A stretch of DNA of 64,000 nt from Diatrype stigma (taxonomy: Eukaryota; Ascomycota; Sordariomycetes; Xylariales; Diatrypaceae), in the NCBI GenBank assembly GCA_022225965.2, contig JAKJXP020000101.1, forward strand, positions 106,913 to 170,912, read 5' to 3'. The notes beneath the pieces were generated by a model. The model was not told the DNA's origin, ran no database searches, and saw only the letters and a program-made list of their open reading frames with translations. The translations under genes were made by a program, and so were the position numbers. Positions 35,338-46,913 of the stretch are shown one piece after another. Positions within the stretch are counted from its first letter, which is position 1. Each line of letters begins with the position of its first letter.

Positions 35338-36451
35338 TCAAGCCGCCCACTCAACCGTGAACTCCTCGAACCTCACCTCCAGCGGCGCCGTCGCCTTCTT
35401 CTCCGGGCGCGCAGCGAGGGGACTGACATCGAGGACCCACTCGTTGTCGCCATCCTCCTCGTCAGCAAAGATCCAGCAGATCTCCCGAAGCGGGATCCTA
35501 GTCTCGGCCCCACTGCCGCCGCGCACGATCTGGTACACCCAGACGCTCTTGCCGTTCTCGTCCCCCTCGCGCGCGATCTCGATTGTGACGCTGCGCTTCG
35601 CGACATCGCTGGGGCCGTCGCCGGCGCCCAGCGGCGACACGCTCCAGTCGGCGAACCGGTCCGTCGATACCGTGCTCAGCTGCGGCGCGCCCTGTTTTCT
35701 CAAAGGTTTCCGCGTCCCGGAGTCAGTCGGTCGGTCCGGGGATGGTTCAATCGGAAGACTGTAGTACGGCCGCGAAATGAGGGGGAATATAGAAGAGAGA
35801 GTATGCTCACTCACCTGGTACAGCTCGACGCCCGTCTTGATCCACTGCGCCGGGGGCTCGGCCGGGTCGTACGGCGGCGGGGCCGACGACGACCGGCGGC
35901 GCGGCACGAGGAGGAGCCCGCCTTGGTCGTAGCGCTCGTGCCAGTCGGCCCACTTGTAAGTTCCGGCGCGAAGTCAGCGATGTGGTTTCTCTCCCCTGCT
36001 AAGTTACCTAACTAAGTACCTAAAGTACGTAGTCGACCCCAACCAACCCCAGAGAGACCTTGGAACTTACAAAGGTCACGCGCGCTGAGCGGAACTTGGA
36101 CAGCAGTCCGGTGGAGGTCCGGCGAATGGGCGCTTTTTGTTGCCCATTCACGTTAGCTGGCCATAGTATAGCTAGGCTTTGGATGGGGGGTGGGTGGGTG
36201 GAGGGCGAGTCTTGATATGAGCGGGATCAATATGTGGGTGGTGGGGGATAAAGGGGTAGAAAAAGGAAAGGGAATGGTCAAGTAAGTATCAACGCGAAGC
36301 GAACAAAGAGAGAAGGGGGATGTGTCCGCTCAGAGAGTTCGCTCCTGGGGACTGACTGACCATTGAAGATATTGGTAGACGGCGGCTTCTTCCATATATC
36401 AGTAGCCGGCTGTGCCTGGATTGTAAAGGGGGTGCTGTCTGCGCCGCTCAT
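35338..36451 (-). CDS. DUF1349-family protein
   Basis: Four exons, 36451-36361, 36156-36071, 35952-35815 and 35691-35338, encode 222 residues in unbroken phase. Exon 1 (ATDIWKKPPSTNIFN) is separated by a 204-nt intron from FRSARVTF. WADWHERYDQGGLLLV, WIKTGVELYQ, DRFADWSVSPL and a long beta-strand region (VWVYQIV, IPLREICWIF) follow. These motifs are typical of the DUF1349 family, which has a concanavalin-like jelly-roll fold. The biochemical role is unknown. The intron donor GTCAGT of intron 1 is not ideal, but the conserved N-terminal motif supports it. Without exon 1 there is no in-frame ATG upstream of the second exon. Confidence 0.82.
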
Positions 36452-37798
36452 GGCGGTAGATGAAGATATGGAGGGTGCGGGTTACAGGTATGGTATAGTG
36501 TTATTCGTTCGAGGCTCCTGCGTTGTCTCTCCTATCTGTGTTCAAGTGTTACAACCAGCGTGTTTTTACTCTGTTCGACAGTACTTTCTTTCACGAGCAG
36601 CTTCAGTCTTTATATCACCGTCTACAAAGCCATGATCTGTACTCCAGGACAAGTTGACTAATACCCGCTCGATTACACGGCCCGGACTCCCGGTTGTTAC
36701 GTATTAGCTATGTGACGGGAGTATGCCTGTATGAGCTGAGTGAGATACGATAGCTGCTGCAGCAGCTGCATGTCCGCATTGCACGAGAGGTTGATGTCAG
36801 CTCCCTACCTAAACAGCGTAGTCTTGGAGCACGACACACTGCCTAATGCAGCTATAGTATAACTAGAGCACACTGCATACCCGTCGTTTACCCGGCTACG
36901 ACACTGTGGGAGATCGTTTTGAGGCTGAGCCCCGGTCTTGGAACCCTATGATTCGTAGATGCTTGCTGCAGGCGCTCATGGTATTTCCCCGGTCCGCAGG
37001 GTGCAGGTCCTAAGACTCCTCACGTGGACTTTTACGGAGCAGCAGGTGTTTCCAATCGGGATACTATAGTAGTTAAGTAGTTAGTCCTGAATACCCCTGG
37101 TGTCAGGACTATGTGTAACGTAAGATGATGACCTCGGATATGAGATGTGTCAAAAGCTCGCGCTTCACCACGTCTTGGATGGATGTTATATACACTGTCT
37201 GCGTAGTTGATTGGGGCTACCTATGCAATTGTGACTTGATTTGTATATGCATTCGTTGACGCGGGGGTGGTTCTTTGGTCATACGATGACAGACATGACT
37301 TCCTCTCCTGTACGACATCATCAGCGGTAGGATAGTTAATAGTTTTACGTAACAACCAAACTACCACTATGAGTACAGTAAACCGGTTGACAAGAAGAAA
37401 CAACCCCTATCGTACCATGAGATCGAATCACTGTGAGCTGCCCGATTGAAACCAGGGATATATTGTAAACCTGAGTAGTGAGGTTTGTCAACCATCACTT
37501 AGCCCACAGTTGGCTGCATTTCTTTCGTAGGTTTGCCTATACGTAGTAGTTTTTCATATATAGAGTTAGGGATACGCCCTCTTGCCAGTTTTATCTAATA
37601 AGTATTACTTCAAGTTTGACCAACGCCTTATGAATGCGTGATCAATGCGTTTTTAATCCCCGAATCCATGAGAAGCCATAATTTTACTGTTTTGATTAGC
37701 CCAAGCCAAGCCTCTCCCCGGTTTTGTTTTCCGTTCCCCAACGCCTTTCGTATAAGACTATCCAAGGAAATAAACCACAGTAAATCACGATATATCAA
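36452..37798. other. Intergenic, no gene seen
   Basis: 1.35 kb between the DUF1349 gene (its promoter on the left) and the 3' end of the PQ-loop gene. GC falls below that of coding DNA. I see no conserved open frame. Confidence 0.5.
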
Positions 37799-39027
37799 TC
37801 AGGTCCTGAAGGAGTCGGAGCGCTCCAGCAAAGGTTGCTGATCCCACCTGGACTCGTCGATGCTGCCCTGTTCATCGTTACCCCCGCCGCTTTCCGCGTC
37901 CGCGTCCTCCTCCTCCGCAGCCTCATTCTGGCTGTAGATGAAGAACTGGGCAAAGATACCCAGATCGAGAAACAGGGTACCCAAGCTTCCGGCCAGCCAC
38001 GACAGGTTGACCAGGATGTACCTGCCGTATATCCTGCCCGCCTCGCCGGGCTGGCACCGGGAGCCGGGGCCCGCGCCGCAGTGCGGGTCGTACGCGAAGA
38101 TGGACAGGACGTAGGTCAGGTTGCCCAGGCAGGCGAAGAGGAAGAAGAGCATCGAGACGCCGTCGGTGGACTTGCGCCGCCAGTTCAGCAGCAGCTGGGG
38201 CAGCCGCGACCCGAGGTACAGGACGGCGCAGAACCAGCCGAAGATCTGGCCCCAGAGGCTGAAGGCAGGGAGACCTCCCTCCGCATCCTCCGGGGGCGCC
38301 GCGCCGCTGCCGTCACCGCCGTCCGCGTACCGCCGGCTGAGGTACCAACCTACTACGCCGGCAGCGCACACCATGAGCACCGCGACCGAGTTCCAGAAGG
38401 CGGCCTGCAGTCGCGTTGGCTGCGGGGGAGGGGTCGCGGGCGGCGCGGACAGCATGGGCGCGGCGGGGTTCAGGTGGGACCAGTCGCTGCCTCTCCTTTC
38501 CCGCTGCTCGAAGTGGCGGTCCAGCAAGGCGGTCCGCTCGTTCGCGTTCGCCGCCTCGACCTCGTCGGCGTGGTTCGCCTTGCGGGGCGGCGGCGGCGTT
38601 TGCTGCTTTGTCGGCTCGTCCTTCAGCGTGAAGCCCTTGTAGTAGAAGCACTGCGCCAGCAGGACGAGGTCGGCGATGGTGTAGTAGACGGCCAGGATGA
38701 TCATGGTGGGCAGGACATCCTGGAGCACGGCCCCGAGGATGTTGAAGACGTCGCCGGCGAGCCAGATGATGATGAAGTGCAGCGAGAGCCCGTCGGCGGA
38801 ACCGCGGCGGAAGTTCTCGATGATCTGGGGGGAGAAGACTACGACCCAGGCGGCGATCGATATGGAACTGCGAAAGAGGAACGGGATGCTGTTAGTGTTT
38901 TTCTTTTCTCCCAAAATTGCCACGATACGAAGGCAGTTCCTTCGCGCTCGCAAGTCCACTGCGCTTACCCGCAAATGCCTGATATGGCTTCGACATCGAG
39001 GTTTAGGGGACCAGTGGGAGGCGCCAT
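37799..39027 (-). CDS. PQ-loop vacuolar membrane transporter
   Basis: Two exons, 39027-38969 and 38867-37799, encode 375 residues with about seven membrane segments. Exon 1 gives MAPPTGPLNLDVEAISGICG. Two PQ-loop motifs are present: WVVVFSPQIIENFRRGSADG near residue 30 and LGSRLPQLLLNWRRKSTDG near residue 240. A hydrophilic loop with acidic and Pro-rich stretches (ANERTALLDRHF) lies between the halves. The C-terminus is acidic (EEEDADAES) and ends with an LL-type segment (QQPLLERSD), which may aid vacuolar sorting. The layout matches Ypq1/Rtc2 and PQLC2, which export cationic amino acids from the vacuole or lysosome. Substrate is inferred from the family. Confidence 0.9.
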
Positions 39028-40349
39028 CGCGAGGGAAGGTCCTGGGTCGACGATAATTGTAAGAAACCTCAACTAGGACTATAGGTAGAGGAATTGATGC
39101 TCGGAATCAGGTGTTTCGCTAGCAATTGATTACCGTAAATGTCACGTCCAAAGCGAAACTCCCTGCCATATGAATAAAACTTGCGGCAAGCTCAGTCATA
39201 CTCGCCAAAACCGCACTACGGACAATCCAAGACGACGGATCATGAGACTTGAGTCACAGTGTCGGGAAAGATTTTCTAGCCAGGCTTGCCAAGGCAGGCC
39301 AGTTGGTGGTAGGTATGTAGGTATGTATGTATGTATGTACGAAGTACTACCTACGTCAGGTATATTGGGTGCCATTATTAGCGCATTGGCTGCTAAATTT
39401 GTAAATTCCCCGTCAGTTAAGGGTAACTTCACCTATGACGTTACCCAAGCCATGTATGGGCAAAGCCCCCGTGGGGAAGTGGGAATGGAAGTGCCCAGGT
39501 GGGAAGTCGATGTCGGCAGGTCGGCTCTTGTCAAGGACCTGCCCCGACCTGCACCGAGCGGCAGTTGGCCGCTGTATCACTCTATCACTCCCCTTGGTAA
39601 CTTACTTACCCCTTGGCGGTGTTGAGTGTTTCGTAAGGGGGTGCGCAATGCTGTCTGTCTGATATATGGTTGTGACAGCCTGCAGCGCAAATAGGCAATT
39701 CGATCAAACCAGAAAGTCGAGCAGAACAGATAAATAATACTCATGCTGGTCGAATGTCGAATCTCAGTAGTGGATCTGATCAAGTGCGCAATCCTGACAA
39801 AGATCCGTCCGAATGGTCCGGGACAGCTGGAACGCTGGGTTGAGATAACCGGGACCTAGAACTTGGTTGCCATATGGTATGAACGGGCAAACCGAAAGAA
39901 CTATATGAGCGACGAACACAGAATACATCTTAGTAATATATAAGCAGGCTAACTTACCTACCTACCTACTTGCCTATATGTAGGTATGCATGTGTATGCG
40001 TAGTCCTTTGTAAGGAGATCGGTGTAGCTGATAATAAGCATAAGCATCCAGTCAACCCCGCTGGTTTATAATCAATATCGCCATTATCCCCGAGGCAAGT
40101 CGGCTAAGTAGCCCCACCGACCCCGTATCTTATACTTCGCATTTCTCTTGCGACCCAGCGATTATATATCAGACATCATCATCATCATCATCGTCATTAC
40201 TATAGACCTGTAAAAAATCCCCTGCTATATACTCCTATTCAACCTCAGTTAGGTACCTGGCCAACTATTAGTCAAGTGCACAGCAGAACAACGTCTAGTT
40301 CCATAGACGAAGAGGGGCAACAGAAGGCGAGAGCGAGAGCGAGCGAGCA
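39028..40349. promoter_or_regulatory. Divergent intergenic region PQ-loop / NADH pyrophosphatase
   Basis: 1.3 kb without a supported gene. Contains TATGTAGGTATGTATG at 39310-39342, CTACCTACC tracts at 39955-39970, (ATC)n at 40172-40192 and a GAGAGCGAGC run just before the NADH pyrophosphatase start. Regulatory role inferred only from orientation. Confidence 0.45.
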
Positions 40350-41786
40350 ATGAGCGCGCCGATCCCGGACCTGCCGGTCCTAGCCGAGGACGACTCGATG
40401 CTGTCGCGGCGGTTCGGCCGCGAGGTGGCCAACTACTTCAGCGGCTCGCCGCTGAACCGGGTGTCGTTCCTGCGCACCGACTACGGCTTCCTGGCGAGCG
40501 CCTTCGCCCACGCCTCGGCGTCCTTCCTGCTGGTGGACCAGAACCTGTCGCCGCTGGCCCGGGACCCCGCCAACCTGGCCTGGGTCGGCACCGACGACGT
40601 CGCGCCCCTGACCGGGCCCGCGCCCTTCGCCCGCTCCGAGAAGGAGCAGGTCGCCGCCTACAACTCCGAGGTCGCCCGCCCGCTGATCCTCTTCCTCGGC
40701 CTCGACGGCACCGGCGACACCAGCAAGACCGGCACCGGCGCCGGCGGCTTCGAGTACCGCGGCTACAAGGGCAGCCCCTTCTTCGCCGTCGATGTCACCC
40801 CCAAGGGCTCACTAGCCGACGCTGCCAACTCCGTGGTGGAGCGCGCCAAGGCCAAGGGCTTCACCTTCCTGCCGGGCGCTCGCCACGTGAATCTCAATGC
40901 GCCTGAAGGTATGATATGATACAACCTGCAACAAGCCTTCTCGCATCCCCTTCCCTCTCCCCGCCCCTTCTTCTTTATCAACTTTTTTCTTTTGCTGTAA
41001 CCCTCTTGTCGATATAAATGGTATCATCACTCACCGTGGTACACGATGGGAAACAAATATATAGCGGCCATCTACGCGCAAGCCCGCGCGCTACTCGACT
41101 GGAACGCGCGCAACCCCTACTGCGGGGCCTGCAGCCACGCGACGATGTCGGTGAACGCGGGGACGAAGCGGGTGTGCCCGCCGACGGACTGGGCGGGCGT
41201 CACAGTGGTCGGGGACGGGAGCAGCGAGCCGAAGGCCGAGCCCCGGGCGCGGCCGGACTGCCCGACGCGGCACGGGGTGTCGAACCTGAGCTTCCCGCGG
41301 ACGGACCCGACGGTGATCATGGCGATCGTGTCGGCGGACGGGGCGCGGCTGCTGCTGGGGCGGCAGCGGCGGTTCCCGCCCGGCTGGTACTCGACGCTGG
41401 CGGGGTTCCTGGAGCCCGGCGAGTCGATCGAGGAGGCGGTGCGGCGCGAGACCTGGGAGGAGAGCGGCGTGGCCGTCGGCCGCGTCGTCCTGCACAGCTC
41501 CCAGCCCTGGCCGTACCCGGCCAACCTGATGATCGGCGCCGTGGGGCAGGCCCTGCCGGGCGGCGAGACCATCGACCTCGGCCACGACCAGGAGCTCGAG
41601 GCCGCCCGCTGGTTCCCCCTCGACGAGGTCCGCGAAGCCCTGCTCACCGGCGTGAGCGGGCTCGGCGAGCCCGCCCCTGCCGGCTACAAGGAGGGCGGCC
41701 TGCGGCTGCCTCCGCAGACGGCCATCGCTAACCGCCTGATCGATGCTGTCTGTAGCGGGTATCTGTCCGCCGTGCCGAAGATATAA
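40350..41786 (+). CDS. NADH pyrophosphatase (Nudix, Npy1/NUDT12-like)
   Basis: Two exons, 40350-40908 and 41065-41786, give 426 residues. The N-terminal NUDIX-like domain (SFLLVDQNLSPLARD) is followed by a Zn-ribbon type segment (NPYCGACSHAT with further cysteines in RVCPP and RPDCP). The Nudix box GFLEPGESIEEAVRRETWEESG fits GX5EX7REUXEEXGU, and SQPWPYP is the diagnostic downstream signature of NADH pyrophosphatases. The enzyme splits NADH (and NAD-capped RNA in relatives) into NMNH and AMP. Yeast Npy1 is peroxisomal; here the C-terminus VPKI is not a standard PTS1, so location is uncertain. Confidence 0.93.
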
Positions 41787-44031
41787 ACCGTTTCAGTGTG
41801 GCTAGGGCGGGCGCTGGCATTGATGGCTTTGGAGGGAGGGTGCGTTGCATCGGGTGGTGTTCAATGACTAGAGAGCATATGTGTCTTGGTGGCATGAATT
41901 GAATAGACGTATTTACTATTGGGGCACATGCAAGTATAAAAACTAGAAGTACATCAGTCAAGTGAAGTAGTCAGGTGAGTCCCTAGGGGTTGGCTGGCTA
42001 GTACCGTGGATGTGAGAAATGCTGTCAATTTGTAACTTGTCTGTCTACCTTGGTCATCAGCTTCAACGGGCACGCACCTGACAACAAGCAAACCACAGCC
42101 ATGTCTGCAACAAGTACAGCTTGTTTTCCCCAAACGAAAGCGGTGGGAGTACATTTGAGTCTAGTTGTGTTGAATGTACTAGAGCAGATCTGAAAATTGA
42201 CAAGTTTAATCATCGGTTATTCGATCCATAATTTGGCCAGTCACGAAAGTCCGGTGACTCTTCAAGACCATATTTGGTGAATGGTGCAGCTGAACTCCCC
42301 TCCGAGGGCTGCAGTGCTCGTTGGGTCATACAGACTTCCAGTCATGTACGGTGGTACTCAAGTCATATTCCAGAAAGGCATGTTTGCAGAGCCGGCACCA
42401 TGAGTGTTTTTATAAAGATTATAAGCAACGCCTTCCTTACCTCTTCTCCAACAGTTCTCTCCATATCCAGCGTTTGGACGGGCAATGCAGTGCTACCCAG
42501 ATTTGGGATACCACAGCTCAATCAAAGGCACACAGAGGAGACGAATCACCATTGTCATTGATCATGACGGACCCGGGACAGCCCTTGCTAATGAAACGGG
42601 GGGATGGGATCGGCGTGGGTGGACTCATAGGCATCATTACCGCCGCTCTCATAGTGTCTGTCCTCGTCGTCCGATGGCTTGTAGCTAGCTGGTATCTTTA
42701 CCATTAGCAGAGTTAGCTAATATTGAAATCCACTTTCATCTAGACGTGAGCAACATGTCAACCGCAAGACATGAACATATGCCTAAAGTATACCTAGGTA
42801 GGTACTCCCATGGATTTGATCCCACCAGGTATGGGCTCAGCCACGTGAAAATACCCTTGTTTGATATTCGATGAATCGATGTTAGGAAACCGGCCGTGCT
42901 TGCGACACCTAAATCAAGCTTGACTCAAAGGTGATATGAGTGCTGCTAATAAGGTAGGAGTGGTCTGACAGCTGGGCCAACACGCAGGTATGGCATGGGT
43001 AAGTTGGCAGGTAAATAAGGGGGTGCAAGTTCGCATCATTACGGAGTATTCCTAGGTGAAGAATAGAGAGCTGCTGCACTAGCCACAGCCACACAATTGA
43101 CCCCACCTTATACCAAGCCGCAGCTCCATCTCCCAGCCAGCCAAGCCCAGCGAGGTCCAGCCAACCAAAACCCTGGGACAGCGGCACTAGCCACCGCCCC
43201 ACCCACCCGTCAATCACATAAATTTTCGCATTTCTCTGGCGACTCTTGCGAAGCTTTCTCTTCTTCTTCTTTTTTTTCCTCATCATCAGTATGGGTTAAA
43301 TACTACATCGTCAAATGTTTATATTTAATACCTAACGAATGGAGGCTCCGCTACGGCGGCTTGCTGAGGGTTATTCGAAAGATCTAATTTTCTTTGCGAT
43401 GGGTTTCCTTCCGTTCCCGGCCTCCTTCATCGAACTTGAGTGCACCCTTCCCAATACAGCCGCCGACGCCAGCTTCTCCAGGTTCGCGACTGTGGGGTGT
43501 TTCTCACATTTCTTCACTCCCTTGGGGTGATTTTGCTTGCGCGCCATTGCCCGCGCCATTGGCCCTGTCTCGTCTTTGTTCGAGAGAGGGCGAGAGTAGG
43601 TAGAGAGCTTCGGATGCTTCTGCTAGAACAATGCATTCCATGCTGCCATCTCAATCGTAGACCTAGGACTTCGTAAAGGGCGACAGCCGGTAGTTTGCAT
43701 ATCTTGAGACAATACGAGTTTCAAATGCCACCCCGCTGGTATGCTGGACACCCAAGTAGATATGGAAGAAAGCGGAGATTACTGCAAATTTTTGTTCCAA
43801 TTGTGCACTACTGAAAATCCGATCTTGGGACGCACGCAAGAGGAGTTTACGTCTACAATGTTGATGGCATTGTCACCTGGGCACCATGTAAAAATCGAGC
43901 ATTATTCATCTGTTTCTGGAGGTTCGCATTGAATGCTATCTGTTATCTGGGAACATTCCTCACGTTCCAATTGCCAGCACCAATATGACTACATCCTCCA
44001 GGGATTTCGTATTTCCATACGCATATCCAGC
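41787..44031. other. Convergent intergenic region with a possible small membrane ORF
   Basis: 2.2 kb between the 3' ends of the NADH pyrophosphatase and uL1 genes. Apart from the small open frame at 42564-42707 (separate entry) I see no gene. A CT/T-rich run lies at 43258-43282. Confidence 0.5.
42564..42707 (+). CDS. Possible 47-residue membrane peptide
   Basis: Short frame from ATG at 42564 in otherwise gene-free DNA. MTDPGQPLLMKRGDGIGVGG is followed by one strong hydrophobic helix (LIGIITAALIVSVLVVRWLV) and a short aromatic tail (WYLYH). The juxtaposition of a soluble start and a well-formed helix with a positive residue near its end looks protein-like, and the frame is open upstream to 42321. 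It may be the last exon of a longer gene. No family recognised; could equally be chance. Confidence 0.25.
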   Translation: MTDPGQPLLMKRGDGIGVGGLIGIITAALIVSVLVVRWLVASWYLYH

Positions 44032-44903
44032 TTAGTACAGGCGCTTGGGGGGAGACATGGAAGCCTTGATGGTCAAGCTTCCGACGTTCTGCCAGCCCTT
44101 CTTCAGCAGGGAGACGAGGTAGTTGATGGCCAACATGATGTTGCCAATCAGCTCCTCAACGTCCATGCCGACGTTTCCGACGGCGACACCCATGCAGAGC
44201 ACCTTCTTCAGCTGGAACTTGATGGTGGACTTGACCTCGTTGAGCTTGCCAGTGAGATCATCAGCGTGCGAGACCGGGGTAGGGAACTTGCCGGCTAGAT
44301 ATAGAAGTTAGCAAATTGCTTCAAAGGGAGTTCATGGAAGGTTCAGCCGGAGGAGGCTCTTGTCTTACCCTTGGACAGACCAGGACCCAAGAGACGAGGA
44401 ATCTGCTTGATCAGAGTCTCGGAAGCGACGAAAGCGTCGTACTTGCGAGCGAGCTTCTTGATCAGCTTCTTGTTCTTGTTGAGCTTCTTCAGGTCGTCGG
44501 AGGACATGGCATCGACGCCACCGTGCTTGGCACGATCGATATCGTGCTGGTCACCGAGGATGCAGACGCTCATGTTGGGGCGAGGGATCGAAGGCAGACG
44601 GATGGTGCCCGAGAAACGCTTGTCACGCTGGGGATCATAGTTCTTGAGGCCGATCTGACTGTATCGTAGTTAGAAAGGCTTGCGCTCTACCGGGCAGGAG
44701 TCCGAGGGCGTTCTTACAGCTCGACGGTCTCGAGGAAGTTTCGCTTCTTGGTCTCCGTAGAGTACTCAAGGAGCTCAGTGACGTTGGAACGCACTCCGGC
44801 TGTGTGGCGGGGTAGACAGGTCAGTATTTCGATCCACAAGCGAGAGAATTGGAAGCTGGGCGGGTGGTAGGCTTGACAACATACCGACTGTGATTTTCGA
44901 CAT
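44032..44903 (-). CDS. 60S ribosomal protein uL1 (L10a)
   Basis: Four exons, 44903-44885, 44799-44718, 44658-44369 and 44294-44032, encode 217 residues. Exon 1 has only six full codons (MSKITV). The uL1 fold is seen in [77 protein letters not shown] and [33 protein letters not shown]. uL1 forms the mobile L1 stalk that guides deacylated tRNA out of the E site. The introns are 56-85 nt and have standard GT-AG ends. Confidence 0.96.
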
Positions 44904-45664
44904 GTTGACAGTCTTCCAATAGAATCAATCTAATGGTGAGGATTATTGCGTTCGTCGAGGTTGAAGGAGGGAAAGAGTGGAAGTTCGCCCGGTTCTCTGG
45001 GAGGAGCGGATTTTTGTGCGGGATGAGATTTCGTCTCGGAGTTCAAATTTTGTGGATGCAAACTTACCTAAGTTGCCTAACTAGGCGAACTAAACCTTGT
45101 CCAAAATATGGCCGGGGGGCTACTTCCTAGTGGTAAGGTAGGTACCTAGAGGCAAGCCTGGAAAGCCGCATACCTAGCCACACAGCCACACAGCCACACG
45201 AGCCCATCTTTGCTATACTGTGTACGGATGCCCCTCTGCCATTTTTAGTTACAGCTTCAGGTCGATACAGTAGCATCAACTTGTCCTATCTGTCTATAAC
45301 ATGCATCGTCTTACTCCTGAATCAGCAGAAGGGAATTTATCAAACGAGCAGCCAAAATTTGAATCTCGTCTCAGTTATTAGCTACCTAGGTAGTTATCTT
45401 AATCGCCGAAACGGTGATGAGGTAATTGCCTTCCTGAGATGCTGGTTCTACATATAATACCTAGGTATAACTATGCCTCCCTCCCACACCCTATTCAGGT
45501 TCACAGGATGGATCAACAAACGACCTTATCATAAACTCGGATGCACTCATCGAAAGCCACTGTACCACTAGCACACTAAGAGCTGAATGCAATTATATGT
45601 AAGTAGCTGCCTACGTAGGTAACTAGCATCTTTGATGGAATTGTCTAAACAGGTAGGAATTCAT
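44904..45664. other. Intergenic: uL1 promoter and Egh16-like 3' flank
   Basis: 761 bp with no gene seen. TAGGTAGGTACCTAGAGG at 45133-45152 and CACAGCCACACAGCCACACAG at about 45180-45198 are short repeats. Confidence 0.5.
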
Positions 45665-46913
45665 CTACCTCCCTCCCCGTAGAAGCGATCCGGCGCTTCG
45701 CCTGTTCCGCATGCTCCTCTTGTTGTTGCCCCTGTTTCTCCCACCTCGGTTCCGGCCGTTGCCATTGCCGTTGCCATTGCCGTTACCGTTGTTGTTGTTT
45801 CCGGTATTGGCATTGTTATTGCCGTTGTTGTTGTTGCCGTTGCCGTTGTTGCCGTTGTTGTTGCCATTGTTGTTGTTATTGCCGTTGTTGCCGTTGTTGT
45901 TATCATTGCCGGTCCCATCCGCGATAGCATCCTCGTCAAGCCCGTCGGTCGACGCGTCGGCCGCCTGGATGCTGTCGACGACCGAGGTGCCCTGCTCCTT
46001 GAGGCTGGCGGAGGCGATGCCGTCGACGGCGGCGGGCAGGTCCGCCTTGTTCTGTTGCACCTGCGCCTGGATGCCCTCCAGCGTCTGCGCGGTCGCGATG
46101 TTCGCCGGCGTGTTGTCGCTCGGCGTCGTATCCGTCTGCTGCACAGCGAAGCAACCCCCGAACGACTGCGCGTTGCGGCACCGCACGGTGCAGACGTCGC
46201 CGGTCGAGGCTGTGTTTCGGTCCATGTCAGTATGAGATCAGGCTTCGGAGTAGGAATGGTCTCACCTCCAATGCATGCCATGTCTTTGGGCATGGCCACG
46301 GTGAGCTTGATGTTCCCGTTGTTGTCCGGATCGCTCTCCTGAACGTCCAGCTTGGTCTGGCCCGTGGCGCCGTTCACGTTGCCGGCGAGGTCCATGTCGC
46401 ACGTGTAGGGGCCGGCGCCGGTCTCGTTGACCTGGCGCATTATGACCTTGACGGTGCCACCGGCCTGAGACTGCGTCACCTGGTTGTCCGCCAGCGCGTT
46501 CTCCGTGTTCTCGCCGATGTCGATGTTGCCGCCCGCCAGCGTCCGCCCGCATTCGTTCACGACATTGCTCGTGATCTCCGTGTCGGAGATGAAGTTGGCG
46601 TCGCCGTCGTCATTGGGGTCGACTAATTACAGATGCATTAGTTAATGGGCTCCTTGTTTAGTTGGGGAAAGGAAGAAAAGAAGAAGAAAGCTCGTAGCTA
46701 TGTAGCTCGGAGATAGATCGATCTTCTTGATCATCCAGAGATTTGTGGGTGATCGACTTAGGATCGCCCTCAGATCACAGATCACCAGAACGCACCTTGC
46801 AGACCCAGACTTGCCGGCGATCCCCTGTTTCCCTGCGCTTTGAGGAGCACACCCTGCCCTTGGGCCAGCGCCAATATGGCGGAGGCAATCACCGTTTGCT
46901 TAAATGAAACCAT
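45665..46913 (-). CDS. Secreted Egh16-like (GAS/MAS) protein
   Basis: Three exons, 46913-46796, 46622-46266 and 46209-45665, encode 339 residues. A signal peptide (MVSFKQTVIASAILALAQGQG) opens the protein. The Egh16 core includes DPNDDGDANFISDTEI, the cysteines of NECGRTLAG, TCDMDLAGN and MACIGG, and TVRCRNAQSFGGCFAVQQ. Relatives are secreted proteins expressed during appressorium or host-surface growth in Blumeria, Magnaporthe and insect pathogens, and some are surface-matrix proteins; their molecular action is not established. Residues from about 245 on form an Asn/Gly-rich tail (NGNNGNNNNNGNN...) ending in a basic segment (RNRGGRNRGNNKR), encoded by trinucleotide-like repeats. Dibasic sites there could be cleaved by Kex2. 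Confidence 0.85.
45720..45912. repeat. GTT/GCC trinucleotide-rich coding repeat
   Basis: Imperfect GTTGTT/GTTGCC units which, on the minus strand, encode the Asn/Gly tail of the Egh16-like protein. Likely length-variable between strains. Confidence 0.8.

Noticed and set aside
37835..39076. 413-codon frame antisense to the PQ-loop gene
   Set aside because: Shadow of the GC-rich transporter gene; no motifs.
43371..43559. 62-residue basic protein on the minus strand, first thought to be a small ribosomal protein
   Set aside because: Basic composition only; the sequence does not match eL29 or another small ribosomal protein on inspection.
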